64,000 nt of DNA, from contig NZ_AVCJ01000034.1 of NCBI RefSeq assembly GCF_000743535.1, forward strand, positions 1 to 64,000. Reading direction: 5' to 3'. Of the stretch, positions 32,091 through 40,630 are shown piece by piece. Below the pieces are notes generated by a model. It did not search any database. It was not told where the DNA came from and was given only the letters and a program-made list of their open reading frames with translations. The number at the start of each line of letters is the position of its first letter. Within the stretch, counting starts at the first letter, position 1. The position numbers were made by a program, and so were the translations under genes. The DNA is from Arenimonas donghaensis DSM 18148 = HO3-R19 (GTDB lineage: Bacteria > Pseudomonadota > Gammaproteobacteria > Xanthomonadales > Xanthomonadaceae).

Positions 32091-32918
32091 TTACTGGCGA
32101 TTGGTGCGCGGGTTGCCCGGCAGGGGCAGGCCCGGGGTGGCCCGGAACGGGTTGATGTCCAGGCCGCCGCGGCGGGTGTAACGAGCGTACACCGCCAGCC
32201 GGGTTGGCGCGCAGTGCTGCATCAGGTCCATGAAGATGCGCTCGACGCAGCTTTCGTGGAAATCGCTGTGCTGGCGGTAGGACACCAAATAGCGCAGCAG
32301 GCCATCGCGGGCGATGCGCGGGCCGGCATAGCGGATCTGCACGCTGGCCCAGTCGGGCTGGCCGGTGACCGGGCAATTGGACTTGAGCAGGTGCGAAACC
32401 AGGATTTCGTCGGCGCGAGTCTCTTCGTCGCAGGCCAGGAAATCCGGGCGGGGCGGACCGTAATGGCTGATGTCGATCGGCAGGTCGTCGATCAGGTCGC
32501 CCTCGAGGTTTTCGATCAGGGCGACGTTGTTCGAACCTGCTGGCGTCAGCACCACGCTGACGGTGGCACCCGAGGCCGCCGACAGGTCGGCCACCAGCTG
32601 CGCGCGCAGGCTGTCGGTGTCGCTGAAGCGCGCCATGGCATAGCTGCCCAGGTAAAGCTTGAGGCTCTTGGATTCGATGATGTTCGGCGACGCCGCCGGC
32701 ACCCGCAGCTCGGCCAGGGCGACGCGCGGCTTGCCGCGACCGTCGAGCCAGCTCAGTTCGTAGGCATTCCAGAAATCGACGCCACCGAAAGGCAGGTCGT
32801 TGCCCAGGCCCAGGGTCGCCCGCGACTGGGCGCGGGCGATCGGGAACAGCAGCGAAGGATCGTAGTCACCGCCATAGGCGACGGCTTTGCCCAGGGGGCT
32901 CAGTTCGGGGGACGTCAT
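32091..32918 (-). CDS. queF: NADPH-dependent 7-cyano-7-deazaguanine reductase
   Basis: QueF reduces preQ0 to preQ1 in queuosine biosynthesis. The 275-residue length matches the long (YqcD/E. coli-type) form with two T-fold halves. The QueF motif ESKSLKLYL is present. The active-site Cys is in SNCPVTGQPDW and the conserved FHE in DFHESCVERI. It is transcribed toward the small lipoprotein gene. No preQ1 riboswitch is visible in the 104 bases upstream. Confidence 0.95.
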   Translation of the reverse strand: MTSPELSPLGKAVAYGGDYDPSLLFPIARAQSRATLGLGNDLPFGGVDFWNAYELSWLDGRGKPRVALAELRVPAASPNIIESKSLKLYLGSYAMARFSDTDSLRAQLVADLSAASGATVSVVLTPAGSNNVALIENLEGDLIDDLPIDISHYGPPRPDFLACDEETRADEILVSHLLKSNCPVTGQPDWASVQIRYAGPRIARDGLLRYLVSYRQHSDFHESCVERIFMDLMQHCAPTRLAVYARYTRRGGLDINPFRATPGLPLPGNPRTNRQ

Positions 32919-33022
32919 GGGGCCATTGTCTCACGGGGGCGGGCTTTACAAGGGCAATACGCGACACGGCACGACCGGCGGCCGTGCGGGACGGCTTGCC
33001 GGTCGGTGCGGCCTGGGTTCCT

Positions 33023-34033
33023 TCAGAACGCCGCGTCGAAGGCGACTTCGCCCTGGACGCCCACCTGGTAGGCAGATACGCGGCGTTCGAAGAAGTTCGT
33101 CAGTTCCTGGACGTCCTGCAGGTCCATGAAGGGGAAGGGGTTGCGGGACCCGAAATGCCGGGGCAGGCCCAGCTGGGCCAGGCGTTGGTCGGCGCAATAT
33201 TCCAGGTACTGGCGCATGTCCCGCGGCGACAGCCCGGCGACGCCGCCCGACAGGACGTCCTCGGAGAAGGCGCATTCACAGTCCACGGCTTCGCACAGCA
33301 TGGTCACGACCTGCTTCTTGAAGTCCTCGTCGAACAGATCGGGTTCTTCTTCACGCGCCGTTCGGATGACCTCGAACGCGAAGGCCATGTGCCCGCTTTC
33401 ATCCCTGAACACCCAGTTGGTGCCGCCGGCCAGGCCGTGCAGCAGCCCGCGCGAACGCAGGTAATAGACGTAGGCGAAGGCACCGAAGAAAAACAGGCCT
33501 TCGATGCAGGCCGCGAAACACACCAGGTTGAGCAGGAACTGCCGGCGCTGGGCCGGGTTCTCCAGCCGCCGCAGGTCCTGCACGCTGTCCATCCAGCGGA
33601 AGCAGAATTCGGCCTTCTTCCGGATCGAGGGGATGTTCTCGACCGCCGCGAAGGCGCGCGCGCGCGCGGCCGGATCGGGCAGGTAGGTGTCGAGCAGGGT
33701 CAGGTAGAACTGCACGTGCAGGGCTTCTTCGTACAGCTGGCGCGACAGGAACATGCGCGCCTCGGGGGCGTTGATGTGCTGGTAGAGGTTGAGCACCAGG
33801 TTGTTGGCGACGATCGAGTCGCCGGTGGCGAAAAACGCCACCAGGCGCTCGATCAGGTGCCGCTCGGCCGGCCCGACCTTGTTCTTGAGGTCGTTGGTGT
33901 CGAGCGAGAAGTCGACTTCCTCCACCGTCCAGGTATTGCGGATGGCGTCGCGGTACATCTCGTAGAACCGTGGGTAACGCATCGGCCGCAGCGTCAGGTC
34001 GTAGCCCGGGTCCAGCAGTTTGCTCGTTTGCAT
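33023..34033 (-). CDS. nrdB: Class Ia ribonucleotide reductase, beta subunit
   Basis: NrdB holds the diiron-tyrosyl radical cofactor needed by NrdA. The 336-residue protein has the iron ligands Asp72, Glu103 and His106 and the radical Tyr110 in the E-x-x-H-x3-Y arrangement (EALHVQFY). The second ligand set lies in ACIEGLFFFG and RDESGHMAF. Its ATG shares one base with the nrdA stop (TAATG), so the subunits are translationally coupled. It should be under the cobalamin riboswitch upstream of nrdA. Confidence 0.95.
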   Translation of the reverse strand: MQTSKLLDPGYDLTLRPMRYPRFYEMYRDAIRNTWTVEEVDFSLDTNDLKNKVGPAERHLIERLVAFFATGDSIVANNLVLNLYQHINAPEARMFLSRQLYEEALHVQFYLTLLDTYLPDPAARARAFAAVENIPSIRKKAEFCFRWMDSVQDLRRLENPAQRRQFLLNLVCFAACIEGLFFFGAFAYVYYLRSRGLLHGLAGGTNWVFRDESGHMAFAFEVIRTAREEEPDLFDEDFKKQVVTMLCEAVDCECAFSEDVLSGGVAGLSPRDMRQYLEYCADQRLAQLGLPRHFGSRNPFPFMDLQDVQELTNFFERRVSAYQVGVQGEVAFDAAF

Positions 34034-36411
34034 TATTGGCAGGCCTCGCAGGATTCGGGGTTCTCCAGGGAACAGGCCACGGCATCGGTGGAATCCACCG
34101 TGGCCTTGGCGATGCGCGTGGCGGGCCGGGAGCGCAGGTAGTAGGTGGTCTTGATGCCCCGCTTCCAGGCGTGCATGTACATGGACGAAAGCGCGCCGAT
34201 GTTCGGGCTTTCCATGAACAGGTTCAGCGACTGGCTCTGGTCGATGAAGGCGCCGCGGTCGGCGGCCATGTCGATCAGCGAACGCATCGGGACTTCCCAG
34301 ACGGTGCGGTAAACCGCGCGCAGTTCTTCGGGGATCTGGGTGATGCCCTGCACCGAGCCTTCCGCCATCTTGATGCGGTCACGCAGCTCGGGCGTCCACA
34401 GCCCCAGCTGCTTGAGTTCGCGCACCAGGTGTTTGTTCACCTGCAGGAAGTCACCCGACAGCGTCTCGCGCTTGAACAGGTTGCTCACCTGCGGCTCGAT
34501 GCATTCGTAACAGCCGGCGATCGAGGCAATGGTCGCCGTGGGGGCGATGGCGACCAGCAACGAGTTGCGCAAGCCGTGTTCGCGGATACGTTCGCGCAGG
34601 GCGTCCCAGCGCTCGGGCTGCGATGGCTGGACGCCCCAGGCATCGAACTGCAGCTCGCCGGTGGCCGCGCGGGTGTCCGCGAAGTTGGGATGCCGGCCAC
34701 GCTCCTGCGCCAGCTCGCAGCTGGCTTCGAGCGCGTGGAAATAGATGGCCTCGGCGATGCGCGCCGACAGCGTCCGTGCCGGGGCCGAGTCGAAGGGCAG
34801 GCGCAACCGGAAGAACACATCCTGCAGGCCCATGCAGCCCAGGCCCACGGGCCGCCAGCGAAGGTTGCCCCGGCGGGCGGATTCGATCGGGTAGAAATTA
34901 AGGTCGATGACCCGGTCGAGCTGGCGCACCGCCAGGCGCACGGTGTCGGCCAGCTTGTCGAAATCAAAGCCGTGCTCGCCCAGGTGCTGGCCCAGGTTGA
35001 TCGAGCCCAGGTTGCATACCGCCGTTTCCTCGGCGCTGGTGACTTCCAGGATCTCGGTGCACAGGTTCGACAGGTGGATGACGTTGCCGGTTTTCGCCGT
35101 CTGGTTGCTGGCGCGGTTGCACTTGTCCTTGAAGGTCATCCAGCCATTGCCGGTCTGGGCAAGGGTGCGCATCATCTTTGCGTACAGCTCGCGAGCTCGC
35201 AGCGTGCGCACGGCCAGGCCGTTCTGCTCGGCCTGCACGTAGGCGGCCTCGAAGGCTTCGCCGAACAGGTCGACCAGGGCGGGAACGGCCTTGGGATCAA
35301 ACAGCGACCAGGCCTCGTCGGCCTCGACCCGGCGCATGAACAGGTCGGGGATCCAGTTCGCGAGGTTGAGGTTATGCGTGCGCCGGGCGTCGTCGCCGGT
35401 GTTGTCGCGCAGTTCCAGGAATTCCTCGATGTCGGCGTGCCAGGGCTCGAGATAGACGCAGGCCGCGCCCTTCCGCTTGCCACCCTGGTTCACCGCCGCC
35501 ACGGACGAATCGAGCGTCTTGAGCCAGGGCACGATGCCGTTGGAATGTCCGTTCGTGGAGCGGATCAGCGAGCCGCGCGACCGCACCCGCGAGTAGCTGA
35601 CGCCGATGCCACCGCTGAACTTGGACAGCTGGGCGATGTCGCCGTACTTCTGGTAGATCGACTCAAGCGAGTCGCGCGGGGAATCGAGCAGGAAGCAGCT
35701 CGAGAGCTGTTCGTGCGTGGTGCCGGCGTTGAAAAGCGTCGGCGAGCTGGGCAGGTAGTCCAGCGATGCCATGCGCTGGTACAGCGCCAGCGCCTCGGGC
35801 ACGTCCTGGCTGAGTGCGCAGGCGATGCGCAGGAAAAACTGCTGCGGGGTTTCGATGACCGTGCGCGCGGTGGGATGGCGCAGCAGGTAGCGGTCGTAGA
35901 GCGTGCGCAGGCCGAAATAGTCGAAGCGACGGTCGTTCGAGGCATCGAGCGCATCGTTGAGCTTGCGGGCATTGGCCTGCACGAAGTCGAGCAGGCGGGC
36001 ATTGACCAGGCCCAGCTCGTGTCCGCGCGCCACCGACTGCGAAAAGGCGTGGATTTCCTGGCCGGTGACTTCCTTGGCGATGCACTCGGCCAGCAGGCGC
36101 GCGGCCAGGCGGCCGTACTCGGGCTCCTCGGCGGTGAGCAGCGCGGCGGTGCGGATGGAAAGCTCGTCCAGTTCGCGCGTGGTCGCGCCGTCGTACAGGC
36201 CGGAAATGGTGCGCGTGGCGACCCGCATCGGGTCGACGGCGTAGAGGTCGTCGCACTGGCGCATCACGGCGCGCACGATCTTGTTGAGGTCGACCGGTTC
36301 GCGGCGGCCGTTGCGCTTGGTGACGGTCATGCCCAGCGTCGCCGCGGGCGGGGTGAGGGCGAACTGCGGCGCGTCGGCGTCGACGGGCGCGTCCAGGACT
36401 TCGTGGTTCAT
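34033..36411 (-). CDS. nrdA: Class Ia ribonucleotide reductase, alpha subunit
   Basis: This is the catalytic subunit that reduces ribonucleoside diphosphates. The 792-residue protein has an N-terminal ATP-cone (about 28-120, TVTKRNGRREPVDLNKIV). The active site has SSCFLL, NLCTEIL and CNLGSINL, which give the redox Cys pair plus the radical Cys and Glu; the TTYYLRS tyrosines and a C-terminal CEAC redox pair complete it. The start was set at MNHEVL after CCGGAGAAG rather than eight codons earlier. A cobalamin riboswitch lies in the leader. This class does not itself use B12. Confidence 0.95.
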   Translation of the reverse strand: MNHEVLDAPVDADAPQFALTPPAATLGMTVTKRNGRREPVDLNKIVRAVMRQCDDLYAVDPMRVATRTISGLYDGATTRELDELSIRTAALLTAEEPEYGRLAARLLAECIAKEVTGQEIHAFSQSVARGHELGLVNARLLDFVQANARKLNDALDASNDRRFDYFGLRTLYDRYLLRHPTARTVIETPQQFFLRIACALSQDVPEALALYQRMASLDYLPSSPTLFNAGTTHEQLSSCFLLDSPRDSLESIYQKYGDIAQLSKFSGGIGVSYSRVRSRGSLIRSTNGHSNGIVPWLKTLDSSVAAVNQGGKRKGAACVYLEPWHADIEEFLELRDNTGDDARRTHNLNLANWIPDLFMRRVEADEAWSLFDPKAVPALVDLFGEAFEAAYVQAEQNGLAVRTLRARELYAKMMRTLAQTGNGWMTFKDKCNRASNQTAKTGNVIHLSNLCTEILEVTSAEETAVCNLGSINLGQHLGEHGFDFDKLADTVRLAVRQLDRVIDLNFYPIESARRGNLRWRPVGLGCMGLQDVFFRLRLPFDSAPARTLSARIAEAIYFHALEASCELAQERGRHPNFADTRAATGELQFDAWGVQPSQPERWDALRERIREHGLRNSLLVAIAPTATIASIAGCYECIEPQVSNLFKRETLSGDFLQVNKHLVRELKQLGLWTPELRDRIKMAEGSVQGITQIPEELRAVYRTVWEVPMRSLIDMAADRGAFIDQSQSLNLFMESPNIGALSSMYMHAWKRGIKTTYYLRSRPATRIAKATVDSTDAVACSLENPESCEACQ

Positions 36412-36591
36412 GGGCTTCTCCGGTGCATGGCGCACGGCCGCCGCCCTTCCCTCGGAAGACGACGCGGGCGTTCAAGGCACCGGGAGAATGGAATACGGGT
36501 GTCGCAGGGACCGAGACGCGCCGCCACGACACCGGCGCCGTCTCCCCCCGGAGACCTCTGGGCCGGTCACCGCGCGTCGTGCTTCGCGCGG
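36412..36591 (-). promoter_or_regulatory. nrdA leader between aptamer and start codon
   Basis: This is the gene-free stretch between the riboswitch and nrdA. On the minus strand it holds a 7-bp-stem hairpin (CCGCGCG / CGCGCGG, 36570-36591) directly next to aptamer P1, and a second (GTCTCC / GGAGAC, 36540-36555). No T-tract follows either, so I cannot tell whether control is by termination or by translation. No NrdR box was seen. Confidence 0.5.
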
Positions 36592-36776
36592 CTGTCGGCA
36601 GGTCTTCGGACTCGTGGACGCGAGGCGGGCGCCTCTCCTACTGGCCGTCGCTTCCCGGGACCCCAGGTCCCAGTGCTCTATGACGGCGGTCGTTTCCACA
36701 TACCGCTGCGGGGCAGTGCCGGATTCGAACCGGCTTCCCTATTAACCCAAGCACTTGTGGCACCCGGGACCGACAG
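36592..36776 (-). promoter_or_regulatory. Cobalamin (AdoCbl) riboswitch
   Basis: Read on the minus strand, the element has all the class hallmarks. P1 is formed by CTGTCGG (36776-36770) pairing with CCGACAG (36598-36592). The core AATAGGGAAGCCGGT continues through TGCCCCGCAGCGGTA (36747-36701). The B12 box GTCCGAAGACCTGCC lies at 36611-36597. In this family, binding of the cofactor represses the downstream gene. Here that is nrdAB. Confidence 0.95.
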
Positions 36777-36780
36777 CCAC

Positions 36781-36809
36781 AAGATAGTGGGGTCGGCGGA
36801 AACCGTCAA
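36781..36809 (-). promoter_or_regulatory. Sigma-70-type promoter for nrdAB leader
   Basis: TTGACG (36809-36804) and TATCTT (36786-36781) are separated by exactly 17 bases on the minus strand. The expected start near 36774-36776 coincides with the first bases of riboswitch helix P1. The -35 contains the TGA stop of the upstream amidohydrolase gene. Confidence 0.7.
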
Positions 36810-38107
36810 TCCATCTCGTGCAGGTAGTCCAGGGTCAGCTGCAACAGGGCCCGGGTGCCCACCTTCAGCGCGCTCTCGTCCAGGAAGAACTCCGGCGAGT
36901 GGTTCGAGGGGGCCTTGAGCGGGTCCTGGTCGGGCGGGGTGGCACCGACGAAGAAGAAGAAGCCGGGCACCTCGTTGGCGTAGAAGCTGAAGTCCTCGGC
37001 GCCCATGGTCAGGTCCATTTCGATCACGTCGTCGGCACCCACGACCTTCTCCAGGCTCGGCACCATGCGCGTGGTCAGCGCCGGATGGTTCACCGTCACC
37101 GGGTTGCCCTTGGTGTCGGGCACCTGGGCAACGGCGGTGGCGCCGTGGGCATGGGCAACCGACTCGGAGACGTTGATCAGGTCCGCGAACACCTGCTGGC
37201 GCATGTCTTCGTCGAAGGTGCGGATGGTGCCCACCAGCTCCACTTCGTCGGGGATGATGTTGTAGCGGATGCCGCCCTTGATCGCGCCGAAGCTGACCAC
37301 GACCGGCTGCTTGGAGATGTTCTGGCGCCGGCTGACGATGGTCTGCGCGGTGCCGATGACGTCGGCCGCGGCCACGATCGGATCCACGCCGCCCCAGGGC
37401 CGCGAGCCATGCGTCTGCCGGCCCTTGATGACGATGTTGAAGCGGTCGGAGGCCGCCATCAGCGGACCACTGCGATAGCCGACGGTGCCGGCCTTGAGCG
37501 TGCTGAATACGTGCAGGCCAAACACGGCCTCGGGCTTGAAGCGATCGAAGATGCCCTGCTTGAGCATTTCCTCGGCGCCACCTTCCTCGCCGTCCGGCGG
37601 ACCCTCTTCGGCCGGCTGGAAGATGAAGAGCACTTCGCCGGCCAGCTCGTCCTTCACCGAGGCCAGCGCCTCGGCCACGCCCATCAGGATGCCGGTGTGG
37701 GCGTCATGGCCGCAGGCGTGCATCACGCCGGTGGTTTCGCCGCGGAAGGTCGTGGTGACCTTGGACGCGAAGGGCAGGCCGGTGCGTTCGGTCACCGGCA
37801 GCGCATCCATGTCGGCGCGCAGGGCGATGCGCGGGCCGGGCTTGCCGCCGCGCAGCACGGCGGTGACGCCGGTGGTGGCGATGCCGGTGCGCACGTCCTC
37901 GAAACCCAGTGCCGTCAGGTGGTCGGCGACGAGTTTGGCGGTGCGTGTTTCGCGGTTGCCCAACTCCGGATGCTGGTGGATGTCGCGGCGCCAGGCCTGC
38001 ACTTTCGCGTCCACCGAGGCAGCCAGCGCCTCGACCTCGGGCGCCTGGGCGAAAGCGGGGCCGCAGAGGGCGGCGGCGAGGGCGGAAACAAGCAAAAGCT
38101 GGCGCAT
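36806..38107 (-). CDS. Secreted M20-family amidohydrolase
   Basis: This is a metal-dependent aminoacylase/hippurate hydrolase-like enzyme (M20D). The 433-residue protein has a signal peptide (MRQLLLVSALAAALCGPAFA), so it acts in the periplasm. The metal-binding motifs are HQHPELG near residue 45, ADMDALPV, HACGHDAHT and PAEEGPPDGEEGG. The dimerisation domain lies between about 205 and 320. The start is the ATG after GGGGACCCGCC, 12 codons inside the longest frame. Its stop codon lies within the -35 of the nrdAB promoter. Confidence 0.9.
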   Translation of the reverse strand: MRQLLLVSALAAALCGPAFAQAPEVEALAASVDAKVQAWRRDIHQHPELGNRETRTAKLVADHLTALGFEDVRTGIATTGVTAVLRGGKPGPRIALRADMDALPVTERTGLPFASKVTTTFRGETTGVMHACGHDAHTGILMGVAEALASVKDELAGEVLFIFQPAEEGPPDGEEGGAEEMLKQGIFDRFKPEAVFGLHVFSTLKAGTVGYRSGPLMAASDRFNIVIKGRQTHGSRPWGGVDPIVAAADVIGTAQTIVSRRQNISKQPVVVSFGAIKGGIRYNIIPDEVELVGTIRTFDEDMRQQVFADLINVSESVAHAHGATAVAQVPDTKGNPVTVNHPALTTRMVPSLEKVVGADDVIEMDLTMGAEDFSFYANEVPGFFFFVGATPPDQDPLKAPSNHSPEFFLDESALKVGTRALLQLTLDYLHEMD

Positions 38108-38160
38108 GGCGGGTCCCCTGGATGTTTCGCCGGATGCTAGCACGCAGCCAGTGCGCCCCC

Positions 38161-38238
38161 TGTAGGAGCGCCTTCAGGCGCGAAGCTTTTGGCTTTGCCT
38201 GCGGCAACGAACGAATTCGCGCCTGAAGGCGCTCCTAC
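38161..38238. repeat. REPIN, GTAGGAGCG family
   Basis: The inverted arms TGTAGGAGCGCC... (38161-38185) and ...GGCGCTCCTA (38216-38237) flank a central GGCTTTGCCTGCGG. The right arm, read on the minus strand, supplies the TAG stop of the membrane-protein gene. It fills the gap between that gene and the amidohydrolase start. Confidence 0.88.
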
Positions 38239-39530
38239 TGGTTGGCGCGGCGTGTGGTCAGCGCGAAGGCCATCAGGCTCGCCGCGACCAGCCAGGCCAG
38301 GTAGCGGAAATCGGCGGACGGAGCGAGCAGCAACAGCGGCAGCGCGATCAGCAGGCCGGAAGTGGCGACGATGGCGGCCAGTCCGTCGCCGGCGTCGCGG
38401 CGTCGAAGCACGCACATCGCCAGCACGCCGGCCGCCAGCACGAGGTAGATCCACCCGGCGAACAGCGGGGTGTCCACCAGCGCGTCGAGCCGCGGCTGCA
38501 AGCTGCGATGCAGGAAGCCCGACGGCGGCGCCAGCGCCGGGTTGTCGCGCAGCGGCACGATCGCCGGCTGCAGCACCTGGAAGTCGGGCTGCGCCGCCTG
38601 CCGCAGGCCCAGCAGGTAGGCCGAGACTTCGGCGCGATGGCCGAAGTAGGCGCGTGGATGTCCGACAGGCAGCGACAGCCAGGCGTCGCGCAGCTGCGCG
38701 TACTGCGCCGGCGTGTAGTCGTAGTAGAAATTGAGGCGCAGCTGCCCGGATTCGAAGCTGGGGACGTTGACGTAGGGCACGAAGTCGCGGCGCAGGTCGT
38801 TCACGGTCAGCCCGGGCTCGACCCAGTCGGGCGGGAACAGCACGCGGTCTTCGGCGATCGACACCGCGGCGATGTCCCACATCGCCACCACCGGCCAGAC
38901 CGGCGTGTCGCGCGCGCCCGGCGCCAGGTTGGCCAGCAGGGCCGCCAGGTGGACGCCGCCGGCCAGCACTAGGCTGGCCAGCGCCACGCGCAGCGGCCGG
39001 CCGGGCCATTCGCGCCAGGCGATCCAGGCCAGCAGCGGCAAGGCGGCCGGCAAGGCGTTGTGGCGGAAGGCACAGCCACCGGCCAGCAGCGCCAGCGCGG
39101 CCAGGCGCCAGCGCCGTCGTGGCATGCGCAGTTCGGCTGCCAGGCAGGCCACCGCGCCGGCGAACAGGGCCAGCATCCAGACGTCCTTCCAAAGATGCGG
39201 CAGCAGGGCCAGCAGCGCGGGCCAGGCGCCCACGGCCCACACCGTGAGCACGCGGCGCCAGGCACCGCCGCCCCGGGCCTGCGCGAAGCCCGCCATCGCC
39301 GCCCACCAGGCCAGGTTTTGCAGCAGCAACATGCCGCCGGGATCGGGCAGCACCAGGCGCGCGAGCTGCCACACCCGCACCATCACCGGCGGATGCCCGG
39401 GATCGAGTTCACCCGTGCGCGCCTGCCACCACTGCCAGGCCGAATCCCAGCTCAGGTAACCCGGCCAGAACGCCGCCAGCACCAGCGCCAGGCCCAGCGA
39501 TGCCGCCAGCCAGGGCGCGGCCCGCTTCAT
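38235..39530 (-). CDS. Multi-pass membrane protein, GT-C-like
   Basis: The 431-residue protein has about ten hydrophobic segments. Charged or aromatic motifs in the first periplasmic loop (SWDSAWQWWQARTG, then GHPPVMVRVW) recall GT-C glycosyltransferases, where an acidic loop binds the lipid-linked donor. I do not recognise a named family. The ATG overlaps the zapE stop by four bases (ATGA), and the TAG stop lies in the REP element. Confidence 0.65.
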   Translation of the reverse strand: MKRAAPWLAASLGLALVLAAFWPGYLSWDSAWQWWQARTGELDPGHPPVMVRVWQLARLVLPDPGGMLLLQNLAWWAAMAGFAQARGGGAWRRVLTVWAVGAWPALLALLPHLWKDVWMLALFAGAVACLAAELRMPRRRWRLAALALLAGGCAFRHNALPAALPLLAWIAWREWPGRPLRVALASLVLAGGVHLAALLANLAPGARDTPVWPVVAMWDIAAVSIAEDRVLFPPDWVEPGLTVNDLRRDFVPYVNVPSFESGQLRLNFYYDYTPAQYAQLRDAWLSLPVGHPRAYFGHRAEVSAYLLGLRQAAQPDFQVLQPAIVPLRDNPALAPPSGFLHRSLQPRLDALVDTPLFAGWIYLVLAAGVLAMCVLRRRDAGDGLAAIVATSGLLIALPLLLLAPSADFRYLAWLVAASLMAFALTTRRANQ

Positions 39531-40630
39531 GGCCGGTGTTCGCGCGCCAGGTATTCGGCGCTGCGCATCTCGACCAGGCGCGAGGCGGTGCGCTCGAAGT
39601 CCTGCTGCAGCTTGTCGCCGGTGTAGAGCCACATCGGTTCGGCGGCGGCGCTGAGCAGCAGGTTGACGTTGCGGTCGTAGAGCTCGTCCACCAGGTGCAC
39701 GAAGCGACGTGCGGCGTTGTCGCGGGGCGTATCCATCACCGGCACGTTCGACAGCAGCACGGTGTGGAAGTCGCGTGCCACCTCGATGTAGTCGGCCGCG
39801 GCGCGCGCGCCTTCGCACAGCGCCGGGAAATCGAACCAGGCGATGCCTTCGGCCAGCGCCCGCACCGGGATGGACCGCCCGTTGACGTGCAGCGGCCCCT
39901 GTTCGCGTGGGGCGTCGGCGGCCAGGCGTTCGTAGTGCGCCGACAGCGCGGCGTCGGCCGCCTCGCCCAGGGGCGTGAGATAGGTTTCCGCCCGGGTGAG
40001 CTGGCGCAGCCGGTAGTCCTGGTCGCTGGCGAGGTGATGCACGACGTTGTGTTTTTCCAGCAGCGCGATCGCCGGCAGGAAGCGCGCACGCTGCAGGCCG
40101 TCCTTGTAGAGGTTCTTCGGCTCGGTGTTGGACGTGGTGACCAGCACCACGCCGCGTTCGAACAGACGGTCGAGCAGCCGGCCCAGGATCATCGCGTCGG
40201 CGATGTCCGAGACGATGAATTCGTCGAGCACCAGCAGGCGCATTTCATCGGCCAGGCCGTCGGCGACCACGGCCACGGTGTCGGCGGTGTCCTCGGGCAG
40301 GGCCTGGATGCGGCCGTGCATTTCCACCATGAAACGATGGAAATGCCAGCGCCGGCGCGGCAGGTCGCCGAGCTGGTCGAACAGCAGGTCGTTGAGGAAG
40401 GTCTTGCCGCGGCCGACGCCGCCCCACAGGTACAGGCCCTGCACCGGTGCCGCCCCGCGGCCGAACCAGCGTTTCCACGCGGGCGTGGATTCACGCGCCC
40501 GCAATTGGCCATGGATGCGGTCGAGCTGCGCCAGCGCCGGCCGCTGCGCGGGGTCGTCCTGCCAGCGGCCGCTGGCCACGCCGTCGGCGTAGGCGGCCGA
40601 CGGCGGGCGCACCGTGGACGATTCAGCCAT
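39527..40630 (-). CDS. zapE: Cell division protein ZapE, AFG1-like ATPase
   Basis: ZapE is a cytoplasmic ATPase that destabilises FtsZ polymers late in division and under stress. The 367-residue protein has Walker A GGVGRGKTF at about 70-78 and Walker B LLVLDEFIVSD near 130. The sensor region VLVTTSNTEPKNLY and the C-terminal DELYDRN motif follow. Its start overlaps the upstream hydrolase gene by eight bases. The hydrolase, zapE and membrane-protein genes form a tight minus-strand operon. Confidence 0.93.
   Translation of the reverse strand: MAESSTVRPPSAAYADGVASGRWQDDPAQRPALAQLDRIHGQLRARESTPAWKRWFGRGAAPVQGLYLWGGVGRGKTFLNDLLFDQLGDLPRRRWHFHRFMVEMHGRIQALPEDTADTVAVVADGLADEMRLLVLDEFIVSDIADAMILGRLLDRLFERGVVLVTTSNTEPKNLYKDGLQRARFLPAIALLEKHNVVHHLASDQDYRLRQLTRAETYLTPLGEAADAALSAHYERLAADAPREQGPLHVNGRSIPVRALAEGIAWFDFPALCEGARAAADYIEVARDFHTVLLSNVPVMDTPRDNAARRFVHLVDELYDRNVNLLLSAAAEPMWLYTGDKLQQDFERTASRLVEMRSAEYLAREHRP

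Noticed and set aside
32919-33022. PreQ1 riboswitch upstream of queF
   Set aside because: No preQ1 aptamer features were visible in the short gap.
36412-36591. NrdR boxes upstream of nrdA
   Set aside because: No AT-rich ACACwATATATwGTGT-type pair was found in the leader or promoter.
36701-36747. tRNA-like T-arm (GGTTCGAATCC) suggesting a tRNA gene
   Set aside because: The T-loop-like sequence is part of the cobalamin riboswitch core; no acceptor, D or anticodon arms are present.
33970-36918. Long plus-strand open frame opposite nrdA and the riboswitch (982 codons)
   Set aside because: Crosses a certain gene and a structured RNA, with no domain.
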